A stretch of DNA of 14,976 bases, from positions 1 through 14,976 of the forward strand of contig JAUXBJ010000007.1 in NCBI GenBank assembly GCA_030619425.1, in the 5' to 3' direction. The position numbers were made by a program, and so were the translations under genes. This document shows positions 7,583 to 13,386 of this stretch, one piece after another. How positions within the stretch are numbered: the stretch's first letter is position 1; the number at the start of each line of letters is the position of its first letter. This stretch comes from a bacterium. Its GTDB lineage: Bacteria > Zixibacteria > MSB-5A5 > GN15 > FEB-12. The notes under the pieces were generated by a model. The model made no database searches. It had not been told where the DNA came from and saw only the letters and a program-made list of their open reading frames with translations.

Positions 7583-8217
7583 TATCCTATCATCCCCAGC
7601 CAGTCGCCCAGAAGGAAATCCATCCGTCCAATCAACAGTGACATACGACTCATCACGGTGTAACCGAACGAAGCTCCGAAGGTGATCATAATGAAGAAAA
7701 TTCCAACCCGTGCGGCTCCCCCAAACGCACCTTTGTGTTCCTTTGAGAAGAAGAAATACACCAACCCGGTGAAGGTTCCCACGACGATTACCAAACTGCT
7801 GATAATTGCACCCCACCCGGCATCAAACCCACTTGCGTAGCTGATCGAAAACAGCGGCTGGATCGTCGCCTGGACCTGGACCATGATATTCGAGGCCAGG
7901 TAGTTCATCAGCCAGAGACCACTGGTGGCGCCGACGATAAAGGCCAGTGGCCACCGCGAGATCCATCCGATCTTCGGCACCAGCCTCAACAGCATCAGGA
8001 AGCCGAGAGCAGCGCCGACGAAGAGCATAGGCTCATCCTGCCAGCCATCCCAGAACTTGCCGACAAGATTGTCCCAGAACAACGTCACAAACCAGAATCC
8101 GGCCGAGATACCGACAAAGATCGCCTCGCTCAGTTTGTACCAGGGATTGTCCTTATAAAGAAAGGAGAGAATCCCGAGAGTCAGGAAAGCTGAAAGCCAG
8201 AGTGCGAAGTGCTCCAT
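7582..8217 (-). CDS. Cassette C gene 4: polytopic membrane protein, minimal form
   Basis: Protein of 211 aa and unknown function, the shortest and probably minimal form of the family also found at 119-928 and 3909-4730. It keeps SFLYKDNPWYKLSE (18-31), RLVPKIGWISRWPLA (78-92), YFFFSKEHKGAFGG (154-167) and ITFGASFGYTVMSRMSLLIGR (178-198, split here by a small loop). About five membrane helices are visible: 5-20, 32-47, 64-78, 89-108 and 138-156, followed by 170-188. The arginine after FG in the other two copies is a glycine here (FGGAAR). The ATG at 8217 follows a TAGGAG ribosome binding site that contains the previous gene's stop codon. Its own stop overlaps the GTG of the next FnIII gene by one base. 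It therefore links cassette C to cassette B at the translational level, with no room for an intervening promoter or terminator. Confidence 0.86.
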   Translation of the reverse strand: MEHFALWLSAFLTLGILSFLYKDNPWYKLSEAIFVGISAGFWFVTLFWDNLVGKFWDGWQDEPMLFVGAALGFLMLLRLVPKIGWISRWPLAFIVGATSGLWLMNYLASNIMVQVQATIQPLFSISYASGFDAGWGAIISSLVIVVGTFTGLVYFFFSKEHKGAFGGAARVGIFFIMITFGASFGYTVMSRMSLLIGRMDFLLGDWLGMIG

Positions 8218-8229
8218 AAGTGCCGGCTC

Positions 8230-9240
8230 CTAATTCCCTTTCAACTTCGACTTGCGACCACTTCTAAAGAAGGCCACGTTGCCGATTATGATAAAAGCGA
8301 TCACGACCACATGTGCAAACGTCTGTGACAGCATGAACTTGGTGCCTTTTGCCCGATACTCTGCGACCGCCTCAAACTCGGCCGCGCCGCTCATGCCGCC
8401 CAACAATCCCTCCAACTGCCCGGCGTTGAGATAAGCATACATTACCGGCGCCTGCACCGCCGTGTTACCGGCGCCCATGAGGAGGCCATAACGATCGACG
8501 GCTATCTGCACCCATTCAACCGTGCCGGGAAAACCGGCTGACAGATTAACCGAGAAGTCGACGTTGGAGAAATTCCGCACGTTTCTGACCAGTGGTATCT
8601 CTCTATATGGTGTGCCTTCGTAGTCACTTGAGAACATAGATTCAAAGGAACTGCCCATGCGCTGGATCACAAACTCATTACCGGCTTGAAATCCCAAATT
8701 GACGTAATCCTCTCCGTACTGGAGGTTCTTGGCCAGGATCGCCGAGTCTTCAAACACTCTCTCCAGCGCCAGATTGGCCTGCTGCGGTCCCTGGGGCCAC
8801 AACCCCATCACGATAACTTTCAGATCTCTCTCGAAACACACCCGGATGATCGACTCCGCCATCGGCTGCAACTCCGGCGCCGAAGGTGGATCGTAATCGA
8901 ACGAAATCAGAACCTTGGAACCGGCCGGCAACTCCATTATGGCTTCATGAAGCTGATAGACTTCAGGTGAGATCGTAATTTTCTGTGAAAACGACATGAA
9001 TAGCGGCAGCGCCACCGCAAAGCCTACATAGACAAATACTACCCGTCGTTCAATCAGCCTCCCCTTCAGAGTGAGAATCAGTATCCATAATAGGGACAAG
9101 CCAATGAAAGCCATCACAATAAAAGATAGCAACGTCGGGAACTCAAACGTTCCCCAACCCCACACTTTACCGAGGTAGAAGATCAGGGCAAACAGGCTGA
9201 TCACGCCCAGGGCGATGAGTTCTTTGGTTCGAACGCTCAT
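8230..9240 (-). CDS. Cassette C gene 3: membrane-anchored protein with DYDP soluble domain
   Basis: Protein of 336 aa and unknown function, the longest of its three paralogues. Three N-terminal hydrophobic helices are seen (about 8-26, 35-57 and 67-83), with the basic loop KGRLIERR between the second and third. The soluble domain (about 88-305) is then predicted to be periplasmic, and a C-terminal helix (309-325) ends in RSGRKSKLKGN on the cytoplasmic side. The family motifs are GSKVLISFDYDP (107-118), ELQPMAE (123-129), VNLGFQAGNE (180-189), DYEGTPY (206-212), QLEGLLGGMSGAAEFE (275-290) and AHVVV...IGNVAFF (309-325). The start ATG at 9240 overlaps the previous stop as ATGA. The N-terminus of this copy has one more helix than B and two more than A, while the DYDP block and the C-terminal anchor are constant. 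The conserved acidic block may be a ligand or metal site (inference only). Confidence 0.86.
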   Translation of the reverse strand: MSVRTKELIALGVISLFALIFYLGKVWGWGTFEFPTLLSFIVMAFIGLSLLWILILTLKGRLIERRVVFVYVGFAVALPLFMSFSQKITISPEVYQLHEAIMELPAGSKVLISFDYDPPSAPELQPMAESIIRVCFERDLKVIVMGLWPQGPQQANLALERVFEDSAILAKNLQYGEDYVNLGFQAGNEFVIQRMGSSFESMFSSDYEGTPYREIPLVRNVRNFSNVDFSVNLSAGFPGTVEWVQIAVDRYGLLMGAGNTAVQAPVMYAYLNAGQLEGLLGGMSGAAEFEAVAEYRAKGTKFMLSQTFAHVVVIAFIIIGNVAFFRSGRKSKLKGN

Positions 9241-9887
9241 TTGCCGCCTCCGATATGCGCGCGCTCAAGCCCAAGGATGATTCTGAGCGATGTGGAAACA
9301 ATCCCCAACCCGATCCCGATCATTATTGCGCGTTGTCCGGCCGCCTGCGGGACGGTCATCACCCACGAGGCCAGATCAGACAACTGCCACCCGATCGGCA
9401 TGAACGACGACAGGGTATGCCCAACCGGCACCCGACCGATCATGACAAAGAAGGCTGCTATCAACAGTAGTGTAGCCTCGAAATTGCGAGCCCGAAAAGC
9501 GCGATACGAAGCCGACGCCACAAAAAAGGCCAGGATCGCGAACATGGTCGCCGACAACGGGATGTAAACAAAGTTGTAAAGCCAGTCAAACGATGTGCCG
9601 GGATTGCGGAAACCACGCCCCTCAGCTATCCCGATAATAGTCATCAAGAGGAAAGACGCGATGATAACCGCCGCGTAGCCCCAGTCCTCCTTGCGCCGAT
9701 AGGTCTTCTCTATGGACACTTTCAACAGATTAAGCGCACCGAGGATGATGGCGCAGGCTCCCACAATCGAGAACCAGTCGGAGAACCAGTCGCTCATCTT
9801 GCCGAACGGCCAGTGCGGAATGAAGTACTGGATGACGAATCCGATGCCGACTATGGCCGTGATGAGCAGGGGTATTTCTTGTCGCAT
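9237..9887 (-). CDS. Cassette C gene 2: polytopic membrane protein, short form
   Basis: Protein of 216 aa and unknown function, paralogous to the genes at 5641-6315 and 1820-2635. It begins MRQEIPLLIT, nearly the same as the cassette B copy. Hydrophobic segments lie at about 5-24, 38-55, 71-87, 108-126, 136-150 and 186-205. The KTYRRKE loop (61-67) is probably cytoplasmic. Conserved blocks are PLSATMFAILAFFVASAS (110-127), YRAFRARNFEATLLL (128-142), and AGQRAIMIGIGLGIVSTSLR (183-202) followed by ILGLERAHIGGG. The start ATG lies one base after the preceding stop (TAATATG) with only a weak ribosome binding site, suggesting reinitiation by ribosomes finishing the FnIII gene. Its stop overlaps the next start by four bases. 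Such tight packing of every junction in the cassette is the main reason to infer a stoichiometric complex. The molecular role is unknown. Confidence 0.85.
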   Translation of the reverse strand: MRQEIPLLITAIVGIGFVIQYFIPHWPFGKMSDWFSDWFSIVGACAIILGALNLLKVSIEKTYRRKEDWGYAAVIIASFLLMTIIGIAEGRGFRNPGTSFDWLYNFVYIPLSATMFAILAFFVASASYRAFRARNFEATLLLIAAFFVMIGRVPVGHTLSSFMPIGWQLSDLASWVMTVPQAAGQRAIMIGIGLGIVSTSLRIILGLERAHIGGGK

Positions 9888-9888
9888 A

Positions 9889-11145
9889 TTAGTCTATCAC
9901 CGAAAACAGGTTGGAGAGTTGGAAAACACCGAATGTCTCAAGCAGGACTCCCAACAATATAGCAGCCAATACGACTCCCTTGCCCATATCCTGTCCTTTG
10001 AGCGACCCAAGCAATTTCGGCTCCTTGGATAGATAAGCCGAAGCTGCAAACAATTCCTCACCTATCAGGGTATAATCACACGCCGCTATGAAGAACGGCA
10101 ACTGCGACGGCATAGCCGTGCCGGCAATCTGGATGGCGCCGATCGAGTTGCCGGTTTCAGCCAAAATCAGCGACTCGGCATAGAACTGCCCCATGAAAAA
10201 GATCGTGGCCGGCTTTTCACGTACGAAAAGCCCATCGACACCGGCTGCGTAACCGAATTGATCATCGGTTAGGTAGTGCACCATGTCGTCTTTGTAAGCA
10301 TCAGGCCGTCCCACTTTGGAGTGGGCCTCTTTGAGCACCTCACGCGCCGTCACCATCACCATCGAACGACAAACCGGCACATCAAGATATGTCTCGTACT
10401 GGGCCGACATCTCCGCCACTCTTCCCAGTATGGTCATGGCGGCAATCGTCATCATATTGTCCATGTCGCCAATGCCGGAGATGTAGAATATCTTCTTGCC
10501 CATCTCGGTGGCGCGCCCGACCGCCTCGTCGACCGCTTCCATTCCAGCAATCTTGCGAATAAACAGCTTCTTGCCGGCTTTGGCCTGAGCAATGTAGTAA
10601 ATGATGAAAAACGACAACAGACACATGCCGACCAGGGTGTTGATCCGCTGTTTATGAAACCACTGCGGCGTTGATGTGATCGGCCCGGCCATATCCGATT
10701 CCGATGTGAATTCGGACTCCTCGCCTGCCTCATTATAGACTACGTTGACGGCAACCACCTTATAGAAGTAGGAAACATCATCCGATGTGTTTCCATCATC
10801 AGAGGAATAATCAGTTTTACCCGCCGGAGAATCACCTACCTCGGTGAACTCCCCCGGCTGACCGTTGACGGCCTCGGCACGCATAACCCGATACAGCCTG
10901 ACCTTACCACCCGAGTAGTCGTCAGCCGATGGCATCCACGACACCGTGATCGATCCACCGGCATCGTTGTCGGTGTCGGCCACCGTCACATTAGTGACCG
11001 GGGCTGGAGTCAGGTCCAGTTCCATGCTGCTTGCGATTGAGTCTGACAGAACGCTCTCAAGCGTATCAGGTTCCGTCTGGGAACAGACGGTAATAGGTAT
11101 CAGACAAATAAGTGAAAGGATTAACAGAGATATCGGACTTAACAT
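9889..11145 (-). CDS. Cassette C gene 1: FnIII ectodomain plus DUF6754-like cytoplasmic domain, first gene of the operon
   Basis: Protein of 418 aa if it starts at the ATG at 11145. A hydrophobic export signal (about 5-22) is followed by an acidic stretch and an FnIII-like domain (about 48-155, with ITVSWMPSADD and YRVMRAEAV strands). Then come a membrane helix (about 168-187), basic QAKAGKK, the conserved cytoplasmic domain (about 194-388) and a hydrophobic C-terminal helix. Landmarks are GRATEMG (210-216), TILGRV (238-243), YAESLILAETG (322-332), PFFIAACDYTLIGEEL (350-365) and AASAYL (367-372). The start is uncertain. The ATG has no clear ribosome binding site, whereas a TTG at 11175 has GGAAAG upstream and would add a basic IPRRYKADR n-region that suits a signal peptide. 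A further TTG at 11205 is possible. VCSQ near residue 21 is a poor lipobox. The family is tentatively DUF6754-like and function is unknown. Confidence 0.84.
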   Translation of the reverse strand: MLSPISLLILSLICLIPITVCSQTEPDTLESVLSDSIASSMELDLTPAPVTNVTVADTDNDAGGSITVSWMPSADDYSGGKVRLYRVMRAEAVNGQPGEFTEVGDSPAGKTDYSSDDGNTSDDVSYFYKVVAVNVVYNEAGEESEFTSESDMAGPITSTPQWFHKQRINTLVGMCLLSFFIIYYIAQAKAGKKLFIRKIAGMEAVDEAVGRATEMGKKIFYISGIGDMDNMMTIAAMTILGRVAEMSAQYETYLDVPVCRSMVMVTAREVLKEAHSKVGRPDAYKDDMVHYLTDDQFGYAAGVDGLFVREKPATIFFMGQFYAESLILAETGNSIGAIQIAGTAMPSQLPFFIAACDYTLIGEELFAASAYLSKEPKLLGSLKGQDMGKGVVLAAILLGVLLETFGVFQLSNLFSVID

Positions 11146-11340
11146 ACGATCAGCTTTGTACCGGCGAGGGATCAAAATGCTTCTTTCCAGGTTGTTGCAG
11201 TCCAATCGATAACCGGCTATCGGCCATCGCTGATTGCATTTGAAGTTTGCAAGTGGGCTCTCCGGGAAAACTCATCCAGATCACCCCACGCCGGTTTAGA
11301 GACGCGGCAAACCTCATCATTGTGCAAAACAACAGTGGGC

Positions 11341-11369
11341 AATCTATGGCAGCCCTTAAATCAAGTCAA
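11341..11369 (-). promoter_or_regulatory. Candidate sigma-70-type promoter of the twelve-gene operon
   Basis: On the minus strand, TTGACT (11369-11364) is followed after exactly 17 bases by TAGATT (11346-11341). These match the consensus boxes at five and four of six positions. It is the best-looking promoter upstream of the gene at 9889-11145 and would give a leader of roughly 190 bases to the ATG at 11145. The match is by eye, and the sigma specificity of this organism is unknown. Confidence 0.35.
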
Positions 11370-11442
11370 GGAAAAAAGGGGGCAACGCGCAACCCGCGAG
11401 ATTGGTGATTCAATCGCCACTTTTTCTTTGACCTCCAAAGCC

Positions 11443-11471
11443 TTGAACAATAGCTTGTCAAGCATGACAAT
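11443..11471 (+). promoter_or_regulatory. Weak candidate promoter for the plus-strand membrane protein gene
   Basis: TTGAAC (11443-11448) and GACAAT (11466-11471) are separated by 17 bases, each matching four of six consensus positions. Transcription would begin about 80 bases before the GTG at 11558. The -10 box overlaps the second arm of the inverted repeat at 11455-11470, so a bound regulator could block it. Both points are by-eye inference. Confidence 0.25.
11455..11470. promoter_or_regulatory. Operator-like inverted repeat TTGTCA-N4-TGACAA
   Basis: Perfect six-base arms (11455-11460 and 11465-11470) are separated by four bases, between the divergent genes and overlapping a possible -10 box on the plus strand. 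The size and position fit a dimeric regulator site, but a chance six-base palindrome is not unlikely and no regulator gene is present in the window. Confidence 0.25.
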
Positions 11472-11557
11472 CTGTTTGATCAGAGCTACAGAACCCAATC
11501 ATTCAGGTATGACCCGAACTCGATGAACCATAATATGGCGCCAGACAGGGCTGAACA

Positions 11558-12721
11558 GTGATAGAAGTAATCATACTGACCGCCGTTCTGATGTACAAGT
11601 TTGGTCCTGCTCTTTCCGGTTTGTCTTACACAAGGCTGGACAATGCTCTACTTAACCACGAACAACGACGTGGGCGGTTGGTGTGGACGATCCAGATTTC
11701 TGCACTACTGGTCGTAGCTGCATGCTTGTACACCCGCGTGGACGTTGGATGCGCTTATCTGGGCGGACACTACGCGCGGCTGGCGGCTGATCCCTTCGCC
11801 TTCGATGCCGACAACCCGGTTTCATATCGTATTCTCACTCCTTTGATTAGTTACCTCCTCGGGCTGAGGCAAGGTTGCATGATCAACCTCACCAACCTGA
11901 TTATGGCCGGGCTGTTGATCGGATGGGTGTATGCGACTTTCCGCAAGGTTGCGGCGCGTCCCGGCGACGCCTTCCTGGCAGCCGTAACCATTACCTGCTC
12001 GCTGGCCGTTCTCACCTCGATCTACTGTGGCGGCTATACCGATGTATCGACCTATTTGGTGATTTTTCTAATGTGGCGATACCGTGATCGCAGGATTCTG
12101 TTCCACGTCCTGTTTTTGTTGGGGCTCTTCAACCGGGAGTCGATAGCATTTCTGATCCCCTGGTTCATACTCATAAGCTTGCAGGATGCCCGGAAAAAGA
12201 GCCTTCGCATACTGGAACTGGCTCTTGGTTTCATTGCGACGCTAAGTCTCTACTATCTCTTCCGTTTGTGGGTTAGCTCTCAGCAGGATGTGATCTACTC
12301 TTTGGATTACTACATCCGACCATTTCTGGAGGACCCTATTGGTCGGATACGCCATACCGCGCCGTATCACGGACTGGGGCTCTTTTCCGTTTTCACATTG
12401 CTCTGGGTCTTCCCGGTGATGGCCGCCATCGCCTGGTGGAAAGAACGTGCCCACTACGAACTGCTCGGCCTGATCCTTCTTGTTTTCTGCCCCTATATGC
12501 AACTGTTCATTGCAGACGATACGTCCCGCCTGTTTACGCTTGGTTTCATGATCATGATTGTAGCTCTCCACAAACTACTGACTACGGCTTCTACGCACTT
12601 TAGGAAGTACGCCTTCTGGCTGATCCTGCTCAATTTGTTTGTGCCACAACTGTACACTGCGGGTGACACAGTTGAGGTGTTTCAGTCGGCATCGACTTAC
12701 CTGTTCAACCTCGTTTGGTAG
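11558..12721 (+). CDS. Polytopic GT-C-like membrane protein of unknown function
   Basis: Protein of 387 aa with about ten hydrophobic helices. They include 2-18, 41-58, 93-102, 108-127, 138-155, 163-174, 180-207, 219-237, 274-292, 301-317, 325-342 and 351-364, some of them short. Recognisable features are NPVSYRILTP (86-95) after the first large extracytoplasmic loop, GLFNRES (189-195) in a central helix and DDTSRLFTL (320-328). I associate such motifs with integral membrane proteins resembling GT-C glycosyltransferases; no catalytic assignment is possible. The GTG at 11558 is the first start after an in-frame TGA and has AGGG eight bases upstream; an ATG at 11591 is the alternative. The gene is divergent from the membrane-module operon and convergent with the GT/TPR gene on the right. 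It may share a role in surface glycan assembly with the latter, which is inference from neighbourhood only. Confidence 0.75.
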   Translation: MIEVIILTAVLMYKFGPALSGLSYTRLDNALLNHEQRRGRLVWTIQISALLVVAACLYTRVDVGCAYLGGHYARLAADPFAFDADNPVSYRILTPLISYLLGLRQGCMINLTNLIMAGLLIGWVYATFRKVAARPGDAFLAAVTITCSLAVLTSIYCGGYTDVSTYLVIFLMWRYRDRRILFHVLFLLGLFNRESIAFLIPWFILISLQDARKKSLRILELALGFIATLSLYYLFRLWVSSQQDVIYSLDYYIRPFLEDPIGRIRHTAPYHGLGLFSVFTLLWVFPVMAAIAWWKERAHYELLGLILLVFCPYMQLFIADDTSRLFTLGFMIMIVALHKLLTTASTHFRKYAFWLILLNLFVPQLYTAGDTVEVFQSASTYLFNLVW

Positions 12722-12779
12722 GCGATTCAGGAATTGTCCAGTCCAATCACATCTCGGATGTCGGCACCGCCGTTTCTGC

Positions 12780-12811
12780 GCTGATTTCAATTCCTGCGCG
12801 CAATAATCAGC
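12780..12811. repeat. Inverted repeat GCTGATT / AATCAGC
   Basis: Seven-base perfect arms (12780-12786 and 12805-12811) are separated by 18 bases, about 60 bases after the stop of the plus-strand gene. No T-run follows, so it is a poor factor-independent terminator. The rest of 12722-12887 shows nothing I can support. Confidence 0.25.
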
Positions 12812-12887
12812 AGGTTCTGCGATTTCGTCGATGTCGGCATTAGCTGGATACGATGTGGCTCATACTAAGTAACCATCTCTTAACCTG

Positions 12888-13085
12888 TTAGCATTGGAAT
12901 GCTTTGTCGGGCACGCAGTTTGTTACTACATCAATGTGCCGGGGCACGCTGAACACGTAAAACGGCAAGCCCGCAACCTGCCAATTTATGAGACTTTCAA
13001 GCAGTGGTGATGGCGGTCGAACTGCTTGAACATAGCCCCGGATGGTGAGGAGAGAAAGGTCTCGACGGTTTCGTCGAGGCCTTTT
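12888..13085. repeat. Hairpin-rich intergenic element, possibly an interspersed repeat
   Basis: This non-coding stretch holds four successive palindromes: GCATT/AATGC (12891-12902), GTGCC/GGCAC (12936-12947), perfect ten-base arms TTCAAGCAGT/ACTGCTTGAA (12996-13005 and 13021-13030) and the terminator-like stem at 13058-13081. An open frame crosses it on the minus strand but has no ribosome binding site and runs into the neighbouring repeats, so I do not call it a gene. The regular spacing of hairpins suggests a structured RNA or a small non-autonomous mobile element. There is only one copy in the window, so its repeat nature is inference. Confidence 0.35.
13058..13085 (+). terminator. Terminator-like hairpin, possibly bidirectional
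   Basis: A ten-base-pair stem GGTCTCGACG/CGTCGAGGCC (one G-T pair) with a GTTT loop spans 13058-13081, followed by TTTT on the plus strand. The other side has AGAGAAA, so a minus-strand transcript would also end in a U-rich run. It lies between the convergent genes ending at 12721 and 13387 and could stop both, although it is over 300 bases from each. Confidence 0.55.
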
Positions 13086-13116
13086 CGTATGCGTTTTGTC
13101 TACGAGCGGCAGATAT

Positions 13117-13181
13117 AATGAAAAACCCACCCGACGCTGAAGCTCTGGGTGGGGTACCGTTTTGTTCTTGGCGGAAGATAC
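13117..13181. repeat. 65-bp palindromic repeat, copy 1
   Basis: This is identical to 13223-13287 at 63 of 65 positions (differences at 13123 and 13141). It contains CCCACCC (13126-13132) and GGGTGGG (13147-13153), which form a hairpin with a 14-base loop. The GGTGGGGTACC at 13148-13158 can instead pair with GGTACCCCACC at 13184-13194 in the spacer, a perfect 11-base inverted repeat, so two folds compete. Confidence 0.8.
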
Positions 13182-13188
13182 TTGGTAC

Positions 13189-13215
13189 CCCACCTAAAGC
13201 GAAGCGACAGGTGGG
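13189..13215. repeat. Spacer hairpin CCCACCT / AGGTGGG between the repeats
   Basis: Seven-base perfect arms (13189-13195 and 13209-13215) lie in the 41-bp spacer between the two copies of the 65-bp repeat. The arms are variants of the repeat's own CCCACCC/GGGTGGG stem, which suggests that the spacer is a diverged part of the same element. Confidence 0.5.
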
Positions 13216-13222
13216 CTTCACG

Positions 13223-13287
13223 AATGAAGAACCCACCCGACGCTGAGGCTCTGGGTGGGGTACCGTTTTGTTCTTGGCGGAAGATAC
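13223..13287. repeat. 65-bp palindromic repeat, copy 2
   Basis: Second copy in direct orientation, 106 bases after the first. Its hairpin arms are CCCACCC (13232-13238) and GGGTGGG (13253-13259). Unlike copy 1 it is not followed by the GGTACCCCACC partner, so only the local hairpin can form. Open frames crossing both copies translate to proline- and serine-rich strings typical of non-coding repeats. Confidence 0.8.
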
Positions 13288-13295
13288 CCTGTTTG

Positions 13296-13361
13296 TTGTG
13301 GCCGCTGAGTCTTCAGACTCAGCGGGAAGCGCAGCCGAACCTGAAGATTCGTCTGCCACAA
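13296..13361. repeat. Nested hairpin element
   Basis: A perfect ten-base-pair inner hairpin, CCGCTGAGTC/GACTCAGCGG with a TTCA loop (13302-13325), lies inside outer arms TTGTGGC (13296-13302) and GCCACAA (13355-13361). The two share the C at 13302, so only one of them can use that base. It lies 26 bases before the stop of the minus-strand gene at 13387, that is, directly downstream of it in transcription. No T-run follows, so it looks more like a structured repeat or 3' protective hairpin than a terminator. Confidence 0.45.
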
Positions 13362-13386
13362 ATCCACGGAATGCCATCAAGCGCAG

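Larger units (their letters stand above)
11146..11557. other. Divergent intergenic region without a gene
   Basis: This 412-bp stretch lies between the minus-strand operon and the plus-strand gene at 11558, so it should hold promoters for both. I see one good minus-strand promoter candidate and one weaker plus-strand candidate. There is also a near-palindrome CGATAACCGGCTATCG at 11207-11222 that would fold in the operon leader, and a TTGTCA/TGACAA inverted repeat. Open frames here are short and lack ribosome binding sites. If the first operon gene starts at the TTG at 11175, its 5' end would take the first 30 bases. Confidence 0.6.

Noticed and set aside
7583..7816. N-terminal extension of the cassette B FnIII gene
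   Set aside because: The frame is open but lies wholly inside the conserved membrane protein gene 7582-8217 in another frame. The signal peptide and the TAGTG overlap support the start at 7582.
119..11145. Composite transposon or phage tail cluster
   Set aside because: There is no transposase, integrase, terminal repeat or structural phage protein. The FnIII domains sit in membrane-anchored proteins with signal peptides, not in adhesins or tail fibres.
9889..11145. Lipoprotein signal in the cassette C FnIII protein
   Set aside because: The residues before the cysteine (ITV-C) do not fit a lipobox, and the paralogues have ordinary signal peptidase I sites.
13117..13287. CRISPR array
   Set aside because: There are only two repeat units, the unit is 65 bp with a hairpin, and no cas gene is present.
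12888..13380. Small minus-strand proteins in the repeat region
   Set aside because: The frames run across palindromes and both copies of the 65-bp repeat, give low-complexity peptides and have no ribosome binding site.
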